Positions 52,814-62,565 of a DNA stretch of 64,000 bases are shown piece by piece (within the stretch, counting starts at the first letter, position 1; every line of letters starts with the position of its first letter). The stretch is taken from assembly GCF_004123835.1 (NCBI RefSeq), contig NZ_MZMU01000003.1, forward strand, positions 1,302,001 through 1,366,000, read 5' to 3'. The translations under genes and the position numbers were made by a program. The DNA comes from Rhizobium leguminosarum (GTDB lineage: Bacteria > Pseudomonadota > Alphaproteobacteria > Rhizobiales > Rhizobiaceae). Under the pieces are notes generated by a model that saw only the letters and a program-made list of their open reading frames with translations, had not been told where the DNA came from and ran no database searches.

Positions 52814-53344
52814 TCAACCGCAGGCGGCGTCTCGGATCGCCAGCAGGAAGGGCGCGTTGCCGTCGGCATTCGCGCCGCGTCCGATTGCCCGCACCGCCGC
52901 GACCAGCCGGCCGTTGCGGTTAAGCAGCGCGTCACCGATCTCGATCAGCCGGGCATTCGGTGTCGCGAAAGGCGAGGCGGCCCGCAGCCGGCGGGCAAGC
53001 GTTTCCTCGCTCTGATCGGGTGCCAGCGACAGCGCGGCAATGAGCGCTGCGGCCGGCGATCGCGACACGCCCATCCAGCAATGGATAAGCAGCGGCGTCT
53101 CCTGCCGCCACGAAGCGGCAAAGTCGATAATCCCGCGCACATGCGTCTCGTCAGGCGCCACGAGATCGCCAGTGCCCTTGAAGACGATATCGTTCATGCC
53201 AAGTGTCAGATGGCGATCGGCCGCGATCACGCCCGGCCGGTGAAAGGCCTGCTCCTTGGCGATCAGGCTGATCATGTCACGCGCCTTGTGGCGCACTGCC
53301 ATTTCTGCGATGCGCGATAGCGGCGAGACGACGATGAAGGTCAC
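52814..53344 (-). CDS. Tyrosine-phosphatase-like protein
   Basis: 176 residues. Active-site loop IHCWMGVSRSPAAALIAAL (Cys-x5-Arg, near residues 96-105) and an upstream acidic stretch LVAPDETHVRGIIDF that can hold the general acid. Start is a GTG sharing GTGA with the stop of the HD gene. Family members dephosphorylate protein tyrosines or small phosphoesters. Third gene of an overlapping operon with ygfZ and an HD hydrolase. Confidence 0.87.
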   Translation of the reverse strand: MTFIVVSPLSRIAEMAVRHKARDMISLIAKEQAFHRPGVIAADRHLTLGMNDIVFKGTGDLVAPDETHVRGIIDFAASWRQETPLLIHCWMGVSRSPAAALIAALSLAPDQSEETLARRLRAASPFATPNARLIEIGDALLNRNGRLVAAVRAIGRGANADGNAPFLLAIRDAACG

Positions 53345-53949
53345 GATACCATCTCCCGTTCGACCTCGATCGCCGCGAAGCGCTCGCAGAACAACCGCTG
53401 CGCTTCGATCGCGGGCAGGGGCTCGATCATCAGCATGTCCTTGCTGATGCCGCGCGGCTGGCCGAAGAATTTCTGTGCCTCGGCGGGTGTGAAACCGGCA
53501 AGCACGGTCGCTTCGAAATAGGCGGCGATCGTGTCGGCTTTTTTGATCCGGTCCTTGAGATCGCGCGAGGGATGCGGCGGCAGGCCGAAGCGCAGGTGCA
53601 CGGCAGCCTCCAGCCGCTTTTCCACCGTCTTGTAGCCGCCGCCGACCACCGATTTGAACGGCGAGATCATGTCGCCGATCACATATTCGGGTGCATCGTG
53701 CAGCAGCGCCATCAGGCACTCCTGCGGCCGCGCATCGTTGAAGCGGCGGAAGATATCCTCGACGACGAGACTGTGCTGGGCCACCGAAAAAGCATGATCG
53801 CCTGACGTCTGGCCGTTCCAGCGGGCCACGCGCGCAAGCCCGTGAGCGATGTCGATCAGTTCGACATCGAGCGGCGAGGGGTCGAGCAGGTCGAGCCTGC
53901 GCCCGGACAGCATGCGCTGCCAGGCACGCGGAGCTTTCGTCGTTGTCAC
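53341..53949 (-). CDS. HD-domain phosphohydrolase (YfbR-like)
   Basis: 202 residues. HAFSVAQHSLVVEDIFRRFN, CLMALLHDAPEYVIGDMISP (HD) and KKADTIAAYFEATVLAGFTP hold the metal ligands. It resembles the 5'-deoxynucleotidase YfbR group. A GTG start overlaps the ygfZ stop by four bases (GTGA), so translation is coupled at both ends of the gene. Confidence 0.88.
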   Translation of the reverse strand: MTTTKAPRAWQRMLSGRRLDLLDPSPLDVELIDIAHGLARVARWNGQTSGDHAFSVAQHSLVVEDIFRRFNDARPQECLMALLHDAPEYVIGDMISPFKSVVGGGYKTVEKRLEAAVHLRFGLPPHPSRDLKDRIKKADTIAAYFEATVLAGFTPAEAQKFFGQPRGISKDMLMIEPLPAIEAQRLFCERFAAIEVEREMVS

Positions 53950-54815
53950 GCGCTGGCCTCGTCGGCGCTGGCGGGAAAGACGAGACCGGACCATGCCGGC
54001 AGGACAAGAGAAACAGGCGTGTCGCCGGCGAGCAGCGGCGTGCCTGCCGCCATCGCGGCGCCGGCACGGTCGATGCGCACGATCGCAAGTCCATTGCCGC
54101 CGTCGACCGAACCGAGCGTACCGATCGGCTTGCCGGCGGCGGAAATCTCCGTCCCGGTCCCTGGCAGATTCGTTGCGGCGGACACCGTCACGACGCGCCG
54201 GCGCGCGGTGCCGCGATGCTGCATGCGCGAGACGACCTCCTGGCCGACATAGCAGCCTTTCCTGAAGGAGAGGCCACCGTTGAAATCCATCAGCACGTCA
54301 TGCGGGAAGGCGTCCTGCAGGGCGAAGTCCGATCCTGATGTGACGATGCCGTGGCTGATGCGCAGCGCGTGGTAGAGCGCTTCGCTGCCATCGCCACGTT
54401 TGCCGGGCCGGCGGATCAGCGTGATGCCCGCCTTGGCGAAGCGGCTGTCCCGGACGCCCTGGCTGCCCTCGGCATCCTCGCCCCAGGAAACGGTGACGCC
54501 CTCTTCGGTACTCGGCGCAAGTGTGACGGCGGCGCGCAGCTTGTACATCGTCAGCCGCTTCAGCAGGGCGTCACGCTGGCCAGCATCGGTCTCGATCCTG
54601 TAACCTTCGCCGTCCCGCCAGATCATGAAGTCGAACAGGATCTTGCCCTGCGGCGTCAGCAATGCTCCGGGCCGCGCCTCGTCGGCCCCGAGCGCGGTGA
54701 TATCGGTGGTGATTAGGTTCTGCAGGAAGGATTGGGCTTCCGCGCCGCTAACGAAGAGCAAGGAGCGGTCTTTCAGGAATACGGCTGGCATGGCGGAACC
54801 TGTCGCGTTGGTCAT
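53946..54815 (-). CDS. ygfZ: Folate-binding iron-sulfur assembly protein YgfZ
   Basis: 289 residues, related to the glycine-cleavage T protein. SFLQNLITTDITALGADEAR near residue 30 and the signature RKGCYVGQEVVSRMQHRGTA near residue 185 with the functional cysteine in KGCYVGQE. Helps assembly or repair of 4Fe-4S proteins with tetrahydrofolate. First gene of the ygfZ-HD-phosphatase operon. Confidence 0.93.
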   Translation of the reverse strand: MTNATGSAMPAVFLKDRSLLFVSGAEAQSFLQNLITTDITALGADEARPGALLTPQGKILFDFMIWRDGEGYRIETDAGQRDALLKRLTMYKLRAAVTLAPSTEEGVTVSWGEDAEGSQGVRDSRFAKAGITLIRRPGKRGDGSEALYHALRISHGIVTSGSDFALQDAFPHDVLMDFNGGLSFRKGCYVGQEVVSRMQHRGTARRRVVTVSAATNLPGTGTEISAAGKPIGTLGSVDGGNGLAIVRIDRAGAAMAAGTPLLAGDTPVSLVLPAWSGLVFPASADEASA

Positions 54816-54889
54816 CGCTCAGAGGTATGTCTTCATGAGGTGGATCGCAAGCGCCATGCGAAACGTGAACAGCGCAGGCGAGACGGGCA

Positions 54890-55648
54890 TCAATCGCCCG
54901 CTGTGAAGAATTTCCATTTACCCTCAGGCGTAATGCCGAGGCGATAGAAATTGTATCCGCCGAATTCCTGCATGTCGGAGAGATCGCCGGCCGTGACGAT
55001 GCGAAGCAGCTCGACGCGCTCCGGCGGTGTCAGCGACTTCAAATCCTTCTCGGCAAAGTAGGGCCAGACATACATGTCCTCAGCTGTGCCCTGGCCGACA
55101 TGCACGAAGCCGGTCGAGACGATGTCGAGCATGATGGCAAGGATCTCGTCGCCGTCAGGATCGCCCGACAGATCCTTCAGCGTTCCGATCGGGTCGTCGG
55201 TCGGTTCGCCCACAGTCACCTGCGTCTGGTCGGCGCCGGCGCCCATCAGCGGCCGCAGCCGCTCGAGATCGCCGGAGGCGGCCGCCTCGACGATCTGCTC
55301 GCGCATCTTGCGAACCGGCTCTGGCACCTTGCTGATGTCGTAGATCACCTCGGCGGGCTTGGAATTCTCCTGAGCGCCCGGCGTCTTGTCGACACCCTGA
55401 TTGTTCTGGCTGTTGACCAGCGGATCGGCCATGGGAACGCCGGGAGTGGTCCCGCCCTGCGGCTGGCTCTGTCCCTGAGCGCTTCCCTGTGCGGGCGGCG
55501 TCTCGTTGGCCGCCTGGCCGGGGATCTTGTGCAGTTCGGAAAGCGCGTAGGCTGCCGGCGCGAGGAAAACATTGCCGGTGGCGAGGCTGAACGCAAGCAG
55601 CACCGGCGCGAGCGAAATTCGCGAAACTTTCTCTTTACCGGTGTGCAT
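54890..55648 (-). CDS. Exported hypothetical protein with proline/glutamine-rich linker
   Basis: 252 residues. Signal peptide at the start (SLAPVLLAFSLATGNVFLAP, cleavage near AYALSEL). Residues about 45-105 are low complexity (GSAQGQSQPQGGTTPGVPMA). The folded C-terminal part (about 110-252) contains VPEPVRKMREQIVEAAASGD, GDEILAIMLDIVSTGFVHVG, MYVWPYFAEKDLKSLTPPER and ends GKWKFFTAGD. The pattern is that of a conserved rhizobial periplasmic protein; function unknown. A longer frame to 55822 lies over the next gene and is rejected. Confidence 0.8.
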   Translation of the reverse strand: MHTGKEKVSRISLAPVLLAFSLATGNVFLAPAAYALSELHKIPGQAANETPPAQGSAQGQSQPQGGTTPGVPMADPLVNSQNNQGVDKTPGAQENSKPAEVIYDISKVPEPVRKMREQIVEAAASGDLERLRPLMGAGADQTQVTVGEPTDDPIGTLKDLSGDPDGDEILAIMLDIVSTGFVHVGQGTAEDMYVWPYFAEKDLKSLTPPERVELLRIVTAGDLSDMQEFGGYNFYRLGITPEGKWKFFTAGD

Positions 55649-55664
55649 CAAACTCTCTGATAAA

Positions 55665-55922
55665 TTATTGCAGGGTGCGGTTCGCGGAGAATTCGCCGGC
55701 AAGCATGCGCTCACGCAGCGAATCGAGCAGAGCTTCGGCGCTCTTTTCCCCATGCAATCTGATCGTCTCGCGCAGCGCATGTGCAATGGCAGCATCAGCG
55801 ATGATTTCAGGCTCGATCCCATCGGCCATGCCGTCGGCCCAAGCCTCGTTCTGGTACTCCAGAGCTGCTTGCATCTTTTCGTGGACGATCATGTCGTCGA
55901 TGTCGTTGAGGCTTGCTTCCAT
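55665..55922 (-). CDS. Small hypothetical acidic helical protein
   Basis: 85 residues from MEASLNDIDDMIVHEKMQAA, strongly acidic and predicted helical throughout (LEYQNEAWADGMADGIEPEI, then ALLDSLRERMLAGEFSAN). GAGGAAAAGACA precedes the ATG at 55922. It ends 16 bases before the next gene on the same strand, suggesting cotranscription with the exported protein. Family not recognised. Confidence 0.7.
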   Translation of the reverse strand: MEASLNDIDDMIVHEKMQAALEYQNEAWADGMADGIEPEIIADAAIAHALRETIRLHGEKSAEALLDSLRERMLAGEFSANRTLQ

Positions 55923-56025
55923 TGTCTTTTCCTCAGCACTTCTCATGTCTTACTGCACCGTTAACAACACTAACAGCCTTTTCCCAAAACGACACGTCCG
56001 CATGCGAAAACAGGTTAATTAAACG

Positions 56026-56448
56026 TCAATTTCCAAAGCGCGAGGTAATTTCTGTGGCAAGTGTTGCACCTTCGTTACGGTAGCGCTCTTCTGCCACGAT
56101 GGCCGCCGGGGTGCAATCCGTATAGACCGAGGCGAAGGCGCGATAGCCGCGATTGAAGGCCGCTGTCAGCTTTTCCTTGCGCTGCGGCTCGTTGCCGGTC
56201 TCCGAATCGAGCAGCTGCAGCATGCCGTTTCGCCACTCGTCGCCACCCGCCGCCTTGCAGAGCGTTCTCAGATAATGCACCGAACCCAGTACCTCGGCGA
56301 ACCGCGCCAGCTTGTCGTCATAGGGCACGCTCACGATCGGCGGCGCAATCTCATCCTCCTGTGGAGGAGGCGGCGTATTCTTGCCCTGCGCCATCGTGGG
56401 GCCGGCGAGCACGAGCAGGGACAGAAAAACGCGTCGAACGGGAATCAT
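56026..56448 (-). CDS. TIGR02301-family exported protein
   Basis: 140 residues. Signal peptide MIPVRRVFLSLLVLAGPTMA. The mature part has VPYDDKLARFAEVLGSVHYL, RTLCKAAGGDEWRNGMLQLL and GYRAFASVYTDCTPAAIVAE, with two conserved cysteines (likely disulfide). This matches the TIGR02301 family of Rhizobiales, whose role is not known. The ATG at 56448 is favoured because it gives a clean signal peptide; 56472 is an alternative. Confidence 0.85.
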   Translation of the reverse strand: MIPVRRVFLSLLVLAGPTMAQGKNTPPPPQEDEIAPPIVSVPYDDKLARFAEVLGSVHYLRTLCKAAGGDEWRNGMLQLLDSETGNEPQRKEKLTAAFNRGYRAFASVYTDCTPAAIVAEERYRNEGATLATEITSRFGN

Positions 56449-56506
56449 GCTCACAGTTGATACGCTCAGCATGACGGCAACAAGGCGTGCTTTAAAATTT
56501 CCACGT

Positions 56507-56923
56507 CTAATCGCCGCCCGAAAGCCGCTCCGCGCATTCGAGCACGCTCTGCGGCACGGGCAATTGCCGGATTTCCTCCACCGTGTACCAGCCGAGGGCG
56601 GCCGCATCGTCGGCGGCTTCCGCCACGGCATCCCGATCCGCATCGACGCGAAAGACCGACAGCAGGAAATGGCTGTTGACGCTGCCGTCGGCCGCATGCG
56701 TCTTCAGGTCGTAGGTCGAAAACAGCCGCGGATTACGTGCTGAAATGCCGGTCTCTTCATAGAGTTCGCGCAATGCCGTTTGCTCCGTCGTTTCGCCGGG
56801 CTCGGCCCGCCCGCCGGGAAAGGCGTACATGTCGGCGGAAGGCGGATTACGCCGCAACACGAGGAGGAATCGTCCATCGCGTTCGAGGATGGCGGAGGAG
56901 GCGGCTTTGGCAGTAGAGATCAT
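56507..56923 (-). CDS. Nudix hydrolase
   Basis: 138 residues. Nudix box GGRAEPGETTEQTALRELYE then ETG at about residues 36-58 (GX5EX7REUXEEXGU intact). N-terminal SSAILERDGRFLLVLRRNPP. Splits a nucleoside diphosphate linked to another moiety; substrate unknown. Divergent from ynfA. Confidence 0.92.
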   Translation of the reverse strand: MISTAKAASSAILERDGRFLLVLRRNPPSADMYAFPGGRAEPGETTEQTALRELYEETGISARNPRLFSTYDLKTHAADGSVNSHFLLSVFRVDADRDAVAEAADDAAALGWYTVEEIRQLPVPQSVLECAERLSGGD

Positions 56924-56997
56924 CGGAGGCTGCTCTCTTGCTGTGATGGTTTATCTTATCGGATGAATAGTGCGACGGGGATTCGAAAGGTGCTTCC

Positions 56998-57318
56998 GTG
57001 ACTTACATCATCTTTGCCTTTGCCGCTCTCTTCGAGATCGTCGGCTGCTTTGCCTTCTGGGCATGGCTGAAGCTCGAAAAGCCCATCTGGTGGCTGGCGC
57101 CGGGCATAATCTCCCTGGCGCTTTTCGCCTGGCTTCTGACGCTGGCGCCGAGCGAAGCCGCCGGCCGTACCTTCGCGGCCTATGGCGGCATTTATATCCT
57201 CGCCTCACTGCTCTGGCTGTGGCTGGTCGAGAGCCGCGTGCCTGATCGTTACGATATCGGCGGCGCGCTGATCTGCCTTGCCGGCGCCAGCCTTATCCTC
57301 TTCGCGCCGAGAGGCTGA
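56998..57318 (+). CDS. ynfA: UPF0060 (YnfA) membrane protein
   Basis: 106 residues, four helices: [60 protein letters not shown] and [20 protein letters not shown]. YnfA is related to small multidrug resistance exporters. GTG start with AAAGGTG seven bases upstream. Expected to form dimers in the inner membrane. Confidence 0.94.
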   Translation: MTYIIFAFAALFEIVGCFAFWAWLKLEKPIWWLAPGIISLALFAWLLTLAPSEAAGRTFAAYGGIYILASLLWLWLVESRVPDRYDIGGALICLAGASLILFAPRG

Positions 57319-57359
57319 GGCGTCTTGACCGGATACGAGCCGGGTGCAAAGACAGACCG

Positions 57360-58124
57360 ATGTGTGGACGTTTCGCCCTGACAGTCTCCAGCGTCGACCT
57401 GAGCGACGTCTTCTCCGGTCTCGATCTCGGCGATTTTCCGGCGCGCTACAACATCGCGCCGACGCAGCCGATCCTCGTCGTCATATCAGGCGAGGGCAGG
57501 GAGCAGGGCAGTAACTTGGCCGACCGACGCGCCGTACTCGTGCGCTGGGGCCTCACGCCGGGCTGGGTCAAGGATCCGAGAGATTTCCCGCTGCTGATCA
57601 ACGCGCGCTCCGAAACCGCGATTGGCAAGGCCTCTTTCCGCGCCGCCATGCGTCATCGCCGCGTGCTCATTCCGGCATCGGGTTTCTATGAATGGCATCG
57701 CCCGCCGAAGGAAAGCGGGGAGAAGCCGCAGGCCTACTGGATCAGGCCGCGCCAGGGTGGGGTGATCGCCTTTGCCGGGCTGATGGAGACATGGTCCTCG
57801 GCTGACGGCTCCGAGGTCGATACCGGTGCGATCCTGACGACGTCAGCCAATTCAGCCATATCGTCGATCCACGATCGCATGCCCGTCGTCATCAGGCCTG
57901 AGGATTTCACGCGCTGGCTCGATTGCAAGACGCAGGAGCCACGCGAGGTTGTCGGCCTGATGCAGCCGGTTCAGGATGATTTCTTCGAGGCCGTCCCTGT
58001 CTCCGACAAGGTCAACAAGGTTGCCAACATGGGTCCCGACCTGCAGGAGCCGGTCGTCATCGAAAAGCCGTTGAAGGCGCCCGACAAGCAAAAGCCTGAC
58101 GACGGCCAGCTCAGCTTCTTCTAA
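57360..58124 (+). CDS. SOS response-associated peptidase (YedK/HMCES)
   Basis: 254 residues. Starts MCGRFALTV with the catalytic cysteine 2 that forms a thiazolidine link to abasic sites in single-stranded DNA. RYNIAPTQPILVV, VRWGLTPGWVKDPRDFPLLI, NARSETAIGKASFR, PASGFYEWHRPPKE (glutamate) and SSIHDRMPVVIRPEDFTRWL (histidine) complete the site. The C-terminal tail is lysine- and proline-rich. A weak site precedes the ATG. Confidence 0.96.
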   Translation: MCGRFALTVSSVDLSDVFSGLDLGDFPARYNIAPTQPILVVISGEGREQGSNLADRRAVLVRWGLTPGWVKDPRDFPLLINARSETAIGKASFRAAMRHRRVLIPASGFYEWHRPPKESGEKPQAYWIRPRQGGVIAFAGLMETWSSADGSEVDTGAILTTSANSAISSIHDRMPVVIRPEDFTRWLDCKTQEPREVVGLMQPVQDDFFEAVPVSDKVNKVANMGPDLQEPVVIEKPLKAPDKQKPDDGQLSFF

Positions 58125-58289
58125 ACACTATCCGCCATTCGCTTCGTCCATCAGGTTTTTCGGGTTGTGCTTATGTCGCCAGAGCGTTGTCAGGAGATTC
58201 GCGGCGATCGCCTCGTCATTCACTTCGTCAGCGGTGCCTAACGCATGTACCCCGAAAGCACGCATAATTCCAATTTGAAGCCTTCCGCT

Positions 58290-58436
58290 TCAAGCGGATT
58301 TTTTGACGCTGGTCGGCTTATGCTTCGCCATCAGCGATGCTGCGGCAACAGCCTTCAGGCCGACGGGGCGATAGTTGGCGGCGAGGTCTGGCTTGGCCGC
58401 CTGCTGTTCGCCGGTACTACTCTTCTTCGAAGTCAC
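58290..58436 (-). CDS. 48-residue hypothetical protein
   Basis: GTG start with an excellent AAGGAG six bases upstream. Reads VTSKKSSTGEQQAAKPDLAA, NYRPVGLKAVAAASLMAKHK, PTSVKKSA. Basic, no membrane segment. The ribosome-binding site and the regular composition support a real gene despite the length. Family not recognised. The flanking DNA 58125-58289 and 58437-58592 has no other gene that I can see. Confidence 0.6.
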   Translation of the reverse strand: MTSKKSSTGEQQAAKPDLAANYRPVGLKAVAAASLMAKHKPTSVKKSA

Positions 58437-58592
58437 GATACTCTCCTTACGTGGTTCTTCCCTGGGTAATTTATAGTTTGATGTTTCGTCACGAATAGCG
58501 ACAAAACGGGGGCGTAGCTTATCAGGATTTGTAAACGCCCACCATAATTCGCGAGGCTTAACTGAAGCCTACGTTGGTTAATACTTACTGAA

Positions 58593-58761
58593 GAGAGCAG
58601 TTCCAATAAAAGTGCGAAAGCGGTTTTCTGGGGAAAAGCGCGGAATAGTTTTCACTCGGACAAGCGCAGAGTTTTCTCCGGGGAAAGCGCATGCTTTTCC
58701 CGGGGATACGACTGAACGAAGGGAGAGAAGCATTTCCGTCATTCGGAGAAATCTGGAAATG
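58593..58761. repeat. Degenerate family 1 repeat and two hairpins downstream of pssA
   Basis: AGAGCAGTTCCAATAAAAGT and GCGAAAGCGGTTTTC match the left part of family 1 (58593-58627). CCGGGGAAA and TTTTCCCGG form a hairpin near 58677-58702 and AGCATTTCC/GGAAATGCT another at 58727-58761, the latter a possible pssA terminator. Confidence 0.5.
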
Positions 58762-58769
58762 CTCGGAGA

Positions 58770-59615
58770 TCAGATGTGCCGGCCGATGTCGTCGTCGCCG
58801 ATACCCGGCTCCTCGATCGTCAGCGTCCCGTATTTCCGCCGCCATTTCCGCGCGCCGAAGGGAAGCGATATGAGGTAGGCGGCAACGGTGAAGACCATCA
58901 CCTCCCAGGTGTAGCTCATCAGCAGAGCCACATAGAGCACGACGCCGAGCATCATCGGCAGCACGAGATCGCGCCGCAAGCGATTGCCTTCCGATTTTCC
59001 CGACCAGACCGGCAGCCGGCTGATCAACAGGAAGGCGATGAGCACGGTGTAGATCGACGAGAGATAGGCGAAGGTGCGGTCCGTCGCCAGCCCGAGGAAG
59101 CCGAGATAGACCGGCAGCAGCACCAGCATGGCGCCGGCCGGCGCCGGTACGCCGACGAAATATTCCGATTGCCAGCTCGCCTTGTTCTCGCGTTCGGCCA
59201 TGACATTGAAGCGGGCAAGGCGAAGCCCGGCGGCGATCGCATAGATCAGGGCGGCGATCCAGCCGAGCGAACGCGCCTGATCGAGTGCGAAGACATAGAC
59301 GACGAGGGCGGGTGCGACGCCGAAATTGACGATGTCGGCAAGCGAATCCATCTGCGCGCCGAATTTCGAGGTCGCCTTCATCAGCCGCGCCACGCGCCCG
59401 TCGATGCCGTCGAGGAAGGCGGCGAGCAGCACCATGGCGACGGCGAGCTCATAACGGTTCTCGAAAGCCAGCCGGATGCCGGTCAACCCGGCGCAGATCG
59501 CCAGAATGGTGATGAGGTTCGGAAAGACGAGCCGGAGCGGGATTTCGCGCAGACGCGGGCCGCGGGCGGAATCATCCGGCCCATTGGGCTCGAAAGGCGG
59601 AAAAGGCGTTTCCAT
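58770..59615 (-). CDS. pssA: CDP-diacylglycerol-serine O-phosphatidyltransferase
   Basis: 281 residues, inner membrane. The CDP-alcohol motif DGIDGRVARLMKATSKFGAQ then MDSLAD at about residues 70-95 is intact (DGx2ARx8Gx3Dx3D pattern). About eight membrane segments. Makes phosphatidylserine, which Psd converts to phosphatidylethanolamine; the psd gene lies 75 bases upstream on the same strand. The ATG at 59615 is preferred to a TTG four codons earlier. Confidence 0.95.
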   Translation of the reverse strand: METPFPPFEPNGPDDSARGPRLREIPLRLVFPNLITILAICAGLTGIRLAFENRYELAVAMVLLAAFLDGIDGRVARLMKATSKFGAQMDSLADIVNFGVAPALVVYVFALDQARSLGWIAALIYAIAAGLRLARFNVMAERENKASWQSEYFVGVPAPAGAMLVLLPVYLGFLGLATDRTFAYLSSIYTVLIAFLLISRLPVWSGKSEGNRLRRDLVLPMMLGVVLYVALLMSYTWEVMVFTVAAYLISLPFGARKWRRKYGTLTIEEPGIGDDDIGRHI

Positions 59616-59634
59616 ATCGCGTTCCAATCGTTCC

Positions 59635-59694
59635 TAAAGCAATTCCAGCAAAACTGCGCAGCGGTCGCTTCCGAGAAAAGCTGAACCGCTCTAG
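59635..59694. repeat. Shortened family 1 repeat between psd and pssA
   Basis: AAAGCAATTCCAGCAAAACT to GAAAAGCTGAACCGCTCTAG, with the middle of the full element missing. It forms the whole gap and supplies the psd stop codon. Confidence 0.7.
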
Positions 59695-60389
59695 CTGCGG
59701 CGGCTAATGACGGGACCCTTGGCGGAGGCGAATTCGGCGATGACGGTTTCTCCCGCAACCGCCGTCTGGCCGAGCGAGACGCGTGGCGCAGCACCGGCGG
59801 GCAGGAACACGTCGAGCCGCGAGCCGAAACGGATCAGCCCGAAGCGCTCGCCGGCATCGACCGGCTCGTTGGGGTTGGCCCAGCAGAGGATGCGCCGTGC
59901 CACGAGACCGGCGATCTGCACGACGCCGATCTGGCCGTGGCCGGTTTCGATCACCAGCCCGTTGCGCTCATTGTCTTCGCTCGCTTTGTCGAGCTCGGCG
60001 TTGACGAAGCTGCCGGAGCGGTAGTTGATGCTGACGATGCGCCCGCGCATCGGCGCCCGGTTCACATGGCAATTGAAGACGTTCATGAAGACGGAGATGC
60101 GCAGCATCGGTTCGGAGCCGAGGTTGAGCTCGGCCGGCGGGGTCACCATCTGGATCGCCGAAACCTTGCCGTCGGCGGGAGAGATCACCAGGTCGTCGTC
60201 CTGCGGGGTCACGCGCTCCGGATCACGGAAGAAATAGGCGCACCACAGCGTGAAGATCATGCCGATCCAGAAGAGCGGCTTGAAGATCCAGCCGAGGACC
60301 ATCGACGCGACGAAGAAGGCGGCAACGAAGGGATAACCCTCCTTATGCACGGGGACGATCGTGTTGCGAACCGTATTGAACAGGCTCAT
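59691..60389 (-). CDS. psd: Phosphatidylserine decarboxylase proenzyme
   Basis: 232 residues, the short alphaproteobacterial type. One or two N-terminal membrane segments ([20 protein letters not shown]), then [40 protein letters not shown] and [16 protein letters not shown], where the chain is cut between G and S of FGSR and the serine becomes the pyruvoyl group. Decarboxylates phosphatidylserine to phosphatidylethanolamine. AGGAGA precedes the ATG at 60389; a longer frame to 60626 covers the atm1 end and is rejected. Confidence 0.96.
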   Translation of the reverse strand: MSLFNTVRNTIVPVHKEGYPFVAAFFVASMVLGWIFKPLFWIGMIFTLWCAYFFRDPERVTPQDDDLVISPADGKVSAIQMVTPPAELNLGSEPMLRISVFMNVFNCHVNRAPMRGRIVSINYRSGSFVNAELDKASEDNERNGLVIETGHGQIGVVQIAGLVARRILCWANPNEPVDAGERFGLIRFGSRLDVFLPAGAAPRVSLGQTAVAGETVIAEFASAKGPVISRRS

Positions 60390-60523
60390 GCTGCCGGTCT
60401 CCTTGCGTTGTCGTTTTTTGCTGGTTAGCGAAAAACCGTCTCTGGGGCAATGCCGTGGCCCCGGCACTGGTTCCGACGCCGCGGTTCTGAACAACAAAAG
60501 CCGGCCGGCGTCGGTCTCCCGGC

Positions 60524-62401
60524 TCAGCTTGCCGGAGCAAGCCGCGTTATCACGCCGAGGTCGTCGCTTTCGCGCACCTGCTTCAGATGTTCCTCCGCCT
60601 GTGTCGCCTCGCGCTGGCGGTTCCACATCGAGGCATAAAGGCCGTTTCTTTCGAGGAGGGCGGCATGTGTTCCGCGCTCGGCGATCTCGCCGCTTTTGAG
60701 CACGATGATTTCATCGGCGCCGATCACCGTCGAAAGCCGGTGGGCGATGACCAGCGTCGTGCGGTTCTTCGAAACCAGGTCGAGCGCCTCTTGAATCTCC
60801 CGTTCCGTCGTCGTGTCGAGCGCCGACGTCGCCTCGTCGAGGATCAGGATCGGTGGCGCCTTGAGGATGGTGCGGGCGATCGCCACCCGCTGCTTCTCGC
60901 CGCCCGAAAGTTTCAGCCCGCGCTCGCCGACCTTGGTTTCGAAACCCTCGGGCAGCGTTTCGATGAAATGCGCGATCTGCGCCACCTCGGCGGCGGCAAA
61001 GACTTCGCCGTCGCTGGCCGATGTGCGACCGTAGCGGATGTTGTAGGCGACCGTGTCGTTGAAGAGCACGGTATCCTGCGGCACCATGCCGATCACGGAG
61101 CGCAGGCTCTTCTGCGTCACCGTGCGGATATCCTGACCGTCGACGGTGATTGCTCCGCTCTGGATATCGTAGAAGCGATAGAGCAGGCGCGACAGCGTCG
61201 ATTTGCCTGCACCCGACGGGCCGACGACGGCGACCGTCTTGCCGGCCGGCACCTCGAAGGAAATGCCCTTCAGGATCGGACGGGCCGCATCATAGGCGAA
61301 GTGCACGTCCTTGAAGGAGATCGCGCCCTGGCCGATGCGAAGTTCGGTCGCATCGGTCGCGTCTTTGACTTCGGTCTGCACCTCAAGCAAATCGAACATC
61401 TGCTCGATATCGGTCAGCCCCTGGCGGATTTCGCGGTAGACGAAGCCGATGAAGTTGAGCGGTACGGAAAGCTGCAGCAGCATCGAATTGACGAAGACGA
61501 AATCGCCGACCGTCTGCTCGCCGCGCTGCACGGCCAGCGCCGACAGCACCAGCATGATCGTCGTGCCGATGCCGAAGATGACGCCCTGGCCGAAGTTCAG
61601 CCAGCCGAGCGAGGTCCAGACATCGGTCGCCGCCTTCTCGTAGCGTTCCATCGATTTGTCGAAACGCTTTGCCTCCATCTCCTCATTGCCGAAATATTTG
61701 ACGGTCTCGAAATTGAGCAGGGAGTCGATCGCCTTGGTGTTGGCGTCGGTATCGCTGTCGTTCATCGACCGGCGGATGGCGATGCGCCAGTCGGATGCGC
61801 GGATGGTGAACCAGATATACGCCCAGACGGTAAAGGCGGTAACGGCGAGATAGGAGAAGCCGTAGCCCCACCAGAAGATCACTGCCGTCAGCAGGAATTC
61901 GATGACGGTGGGGACCGAATTGAGGATCGTGAAGCGCACGATCGTCTCGATGCCCTTGGTGCCGCGCTCGATGATGCGCGACAGCCCACCGGTCTTGCGC
62001 TCGAGATGGAAGCGTAGCGACAGCTCGTGCATGTGCACGAAGGTCCTGTAAGCGAGCTGGCGCACCGCATGTTGTCCGACGCTGGCAAAGAGCGCGTCGC
62101 GCAGCTGATTGAGGCCGAGCTGGATCAGCCGGGTGATGTTATAAGCGATCACCAGCGCAATGGCGCCGGCCAGCAGCGGCGGCACGTAGCCGGCAAGATC
62201 CATCCTGCCGTTCAGCGCATCGGTCGACCACTTGAAGAAATAGGGAACCAGCAGCAATACGAATTTGGAGATCAGCAGAAAGACCGAGGCCCAGACGACG
62301 CGCATCTTGAGGTCGGGCCGGCCGGCCGGCCACATATAGGGCCAGAGGTTGAGAAGCGTCTGCGGCAGGTTGGATTCCGAGACTGTCTTGCCGTTTGCCA
62401 T
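60524..62401 (-). CDS. Atm1-type ABC exporter (half-transporter)
   Basis: 625 residues. Six-helix membrane domain at about 35-335 followed by an ATPase domain at about 365-600: Walker [15 protein letters not shown]-loop [13 protein letters not shown], signature [14 protein letters not shown], Walker [14 protein letters not shown]-loop [26 protein letters not shown] near residue 215 is the mark of the Atm1/HMT1 group, which exports glutathione or sulfur-containing compounds linked to iron-sulfur and metal homeostasis. The ATG at 62401 is the family-length start. Confidence 0.94.
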   Translation of the reverse strand: MANGKTVSESNLPQTLLNLWPYMWPAGRPDLKMRVVWASVFLLISKFVLLLVPYFFKWSTDALNGRMDLAGYVPPLLAGAIALVIAYNITRLIQLGLNQLRDALFASVGQHAVRQLAYRTFVHMHELSLRFHLERKTGGLSRIIERGTKGIETIVRFTILNSVPTVIEFLLTAVIFWWGYGFSYLAVTAFTVWAYIWFTIRASDWRIAIRRSMNDSDTDANTKAIDSLLNFETVKYFGNEEMEAKRFDKSMERYEKAATDVWTSLGWLNFGQGVIFGIGTTIMLVLSALAVQRGEQTVGDFVFVNSMLLQLSVPLNFIGFVYREIRQGLTDIEQMFDLLEVQTEVKDATDATELRIGQGAISFKDVHFAYDAARPILKGISFEVPAGKTVAVVGPSGAGKSTLSRLLYRFYDIQSGAITVDGQDIRTVTQKSLRSVIGMVPQDTVLFNDTVAYNIRYGRTSASDGEVFAAAEVAQIAHFIETLPEGFETKVGERGLKLSGGEKQRVAIARTILKAPPILILDEATSALDTTTEREIQEALDLVSKNRTTLVIAHRLSTVIGADEIIVLKSGEIAERGTHAALLERNGLYASMWNRQREATQAEEHLKQVRESDDLGVITRLAPAS

Positions 62402-62565
62402 GCTTGTCTCCAGCCCGGATGGGCTTGCCGCGATTGCGGCGCTTCGATGCCGGCAAAGCGCAGAACCGGGACGTGCCTGAAAGCGCTTCCCATATCCCGC
62501 AGCCGCCGCCGCCAGATAGGGTGCCGGGCGGACGAATACAACAATTGCTGGGGTAAGGAAACGAC

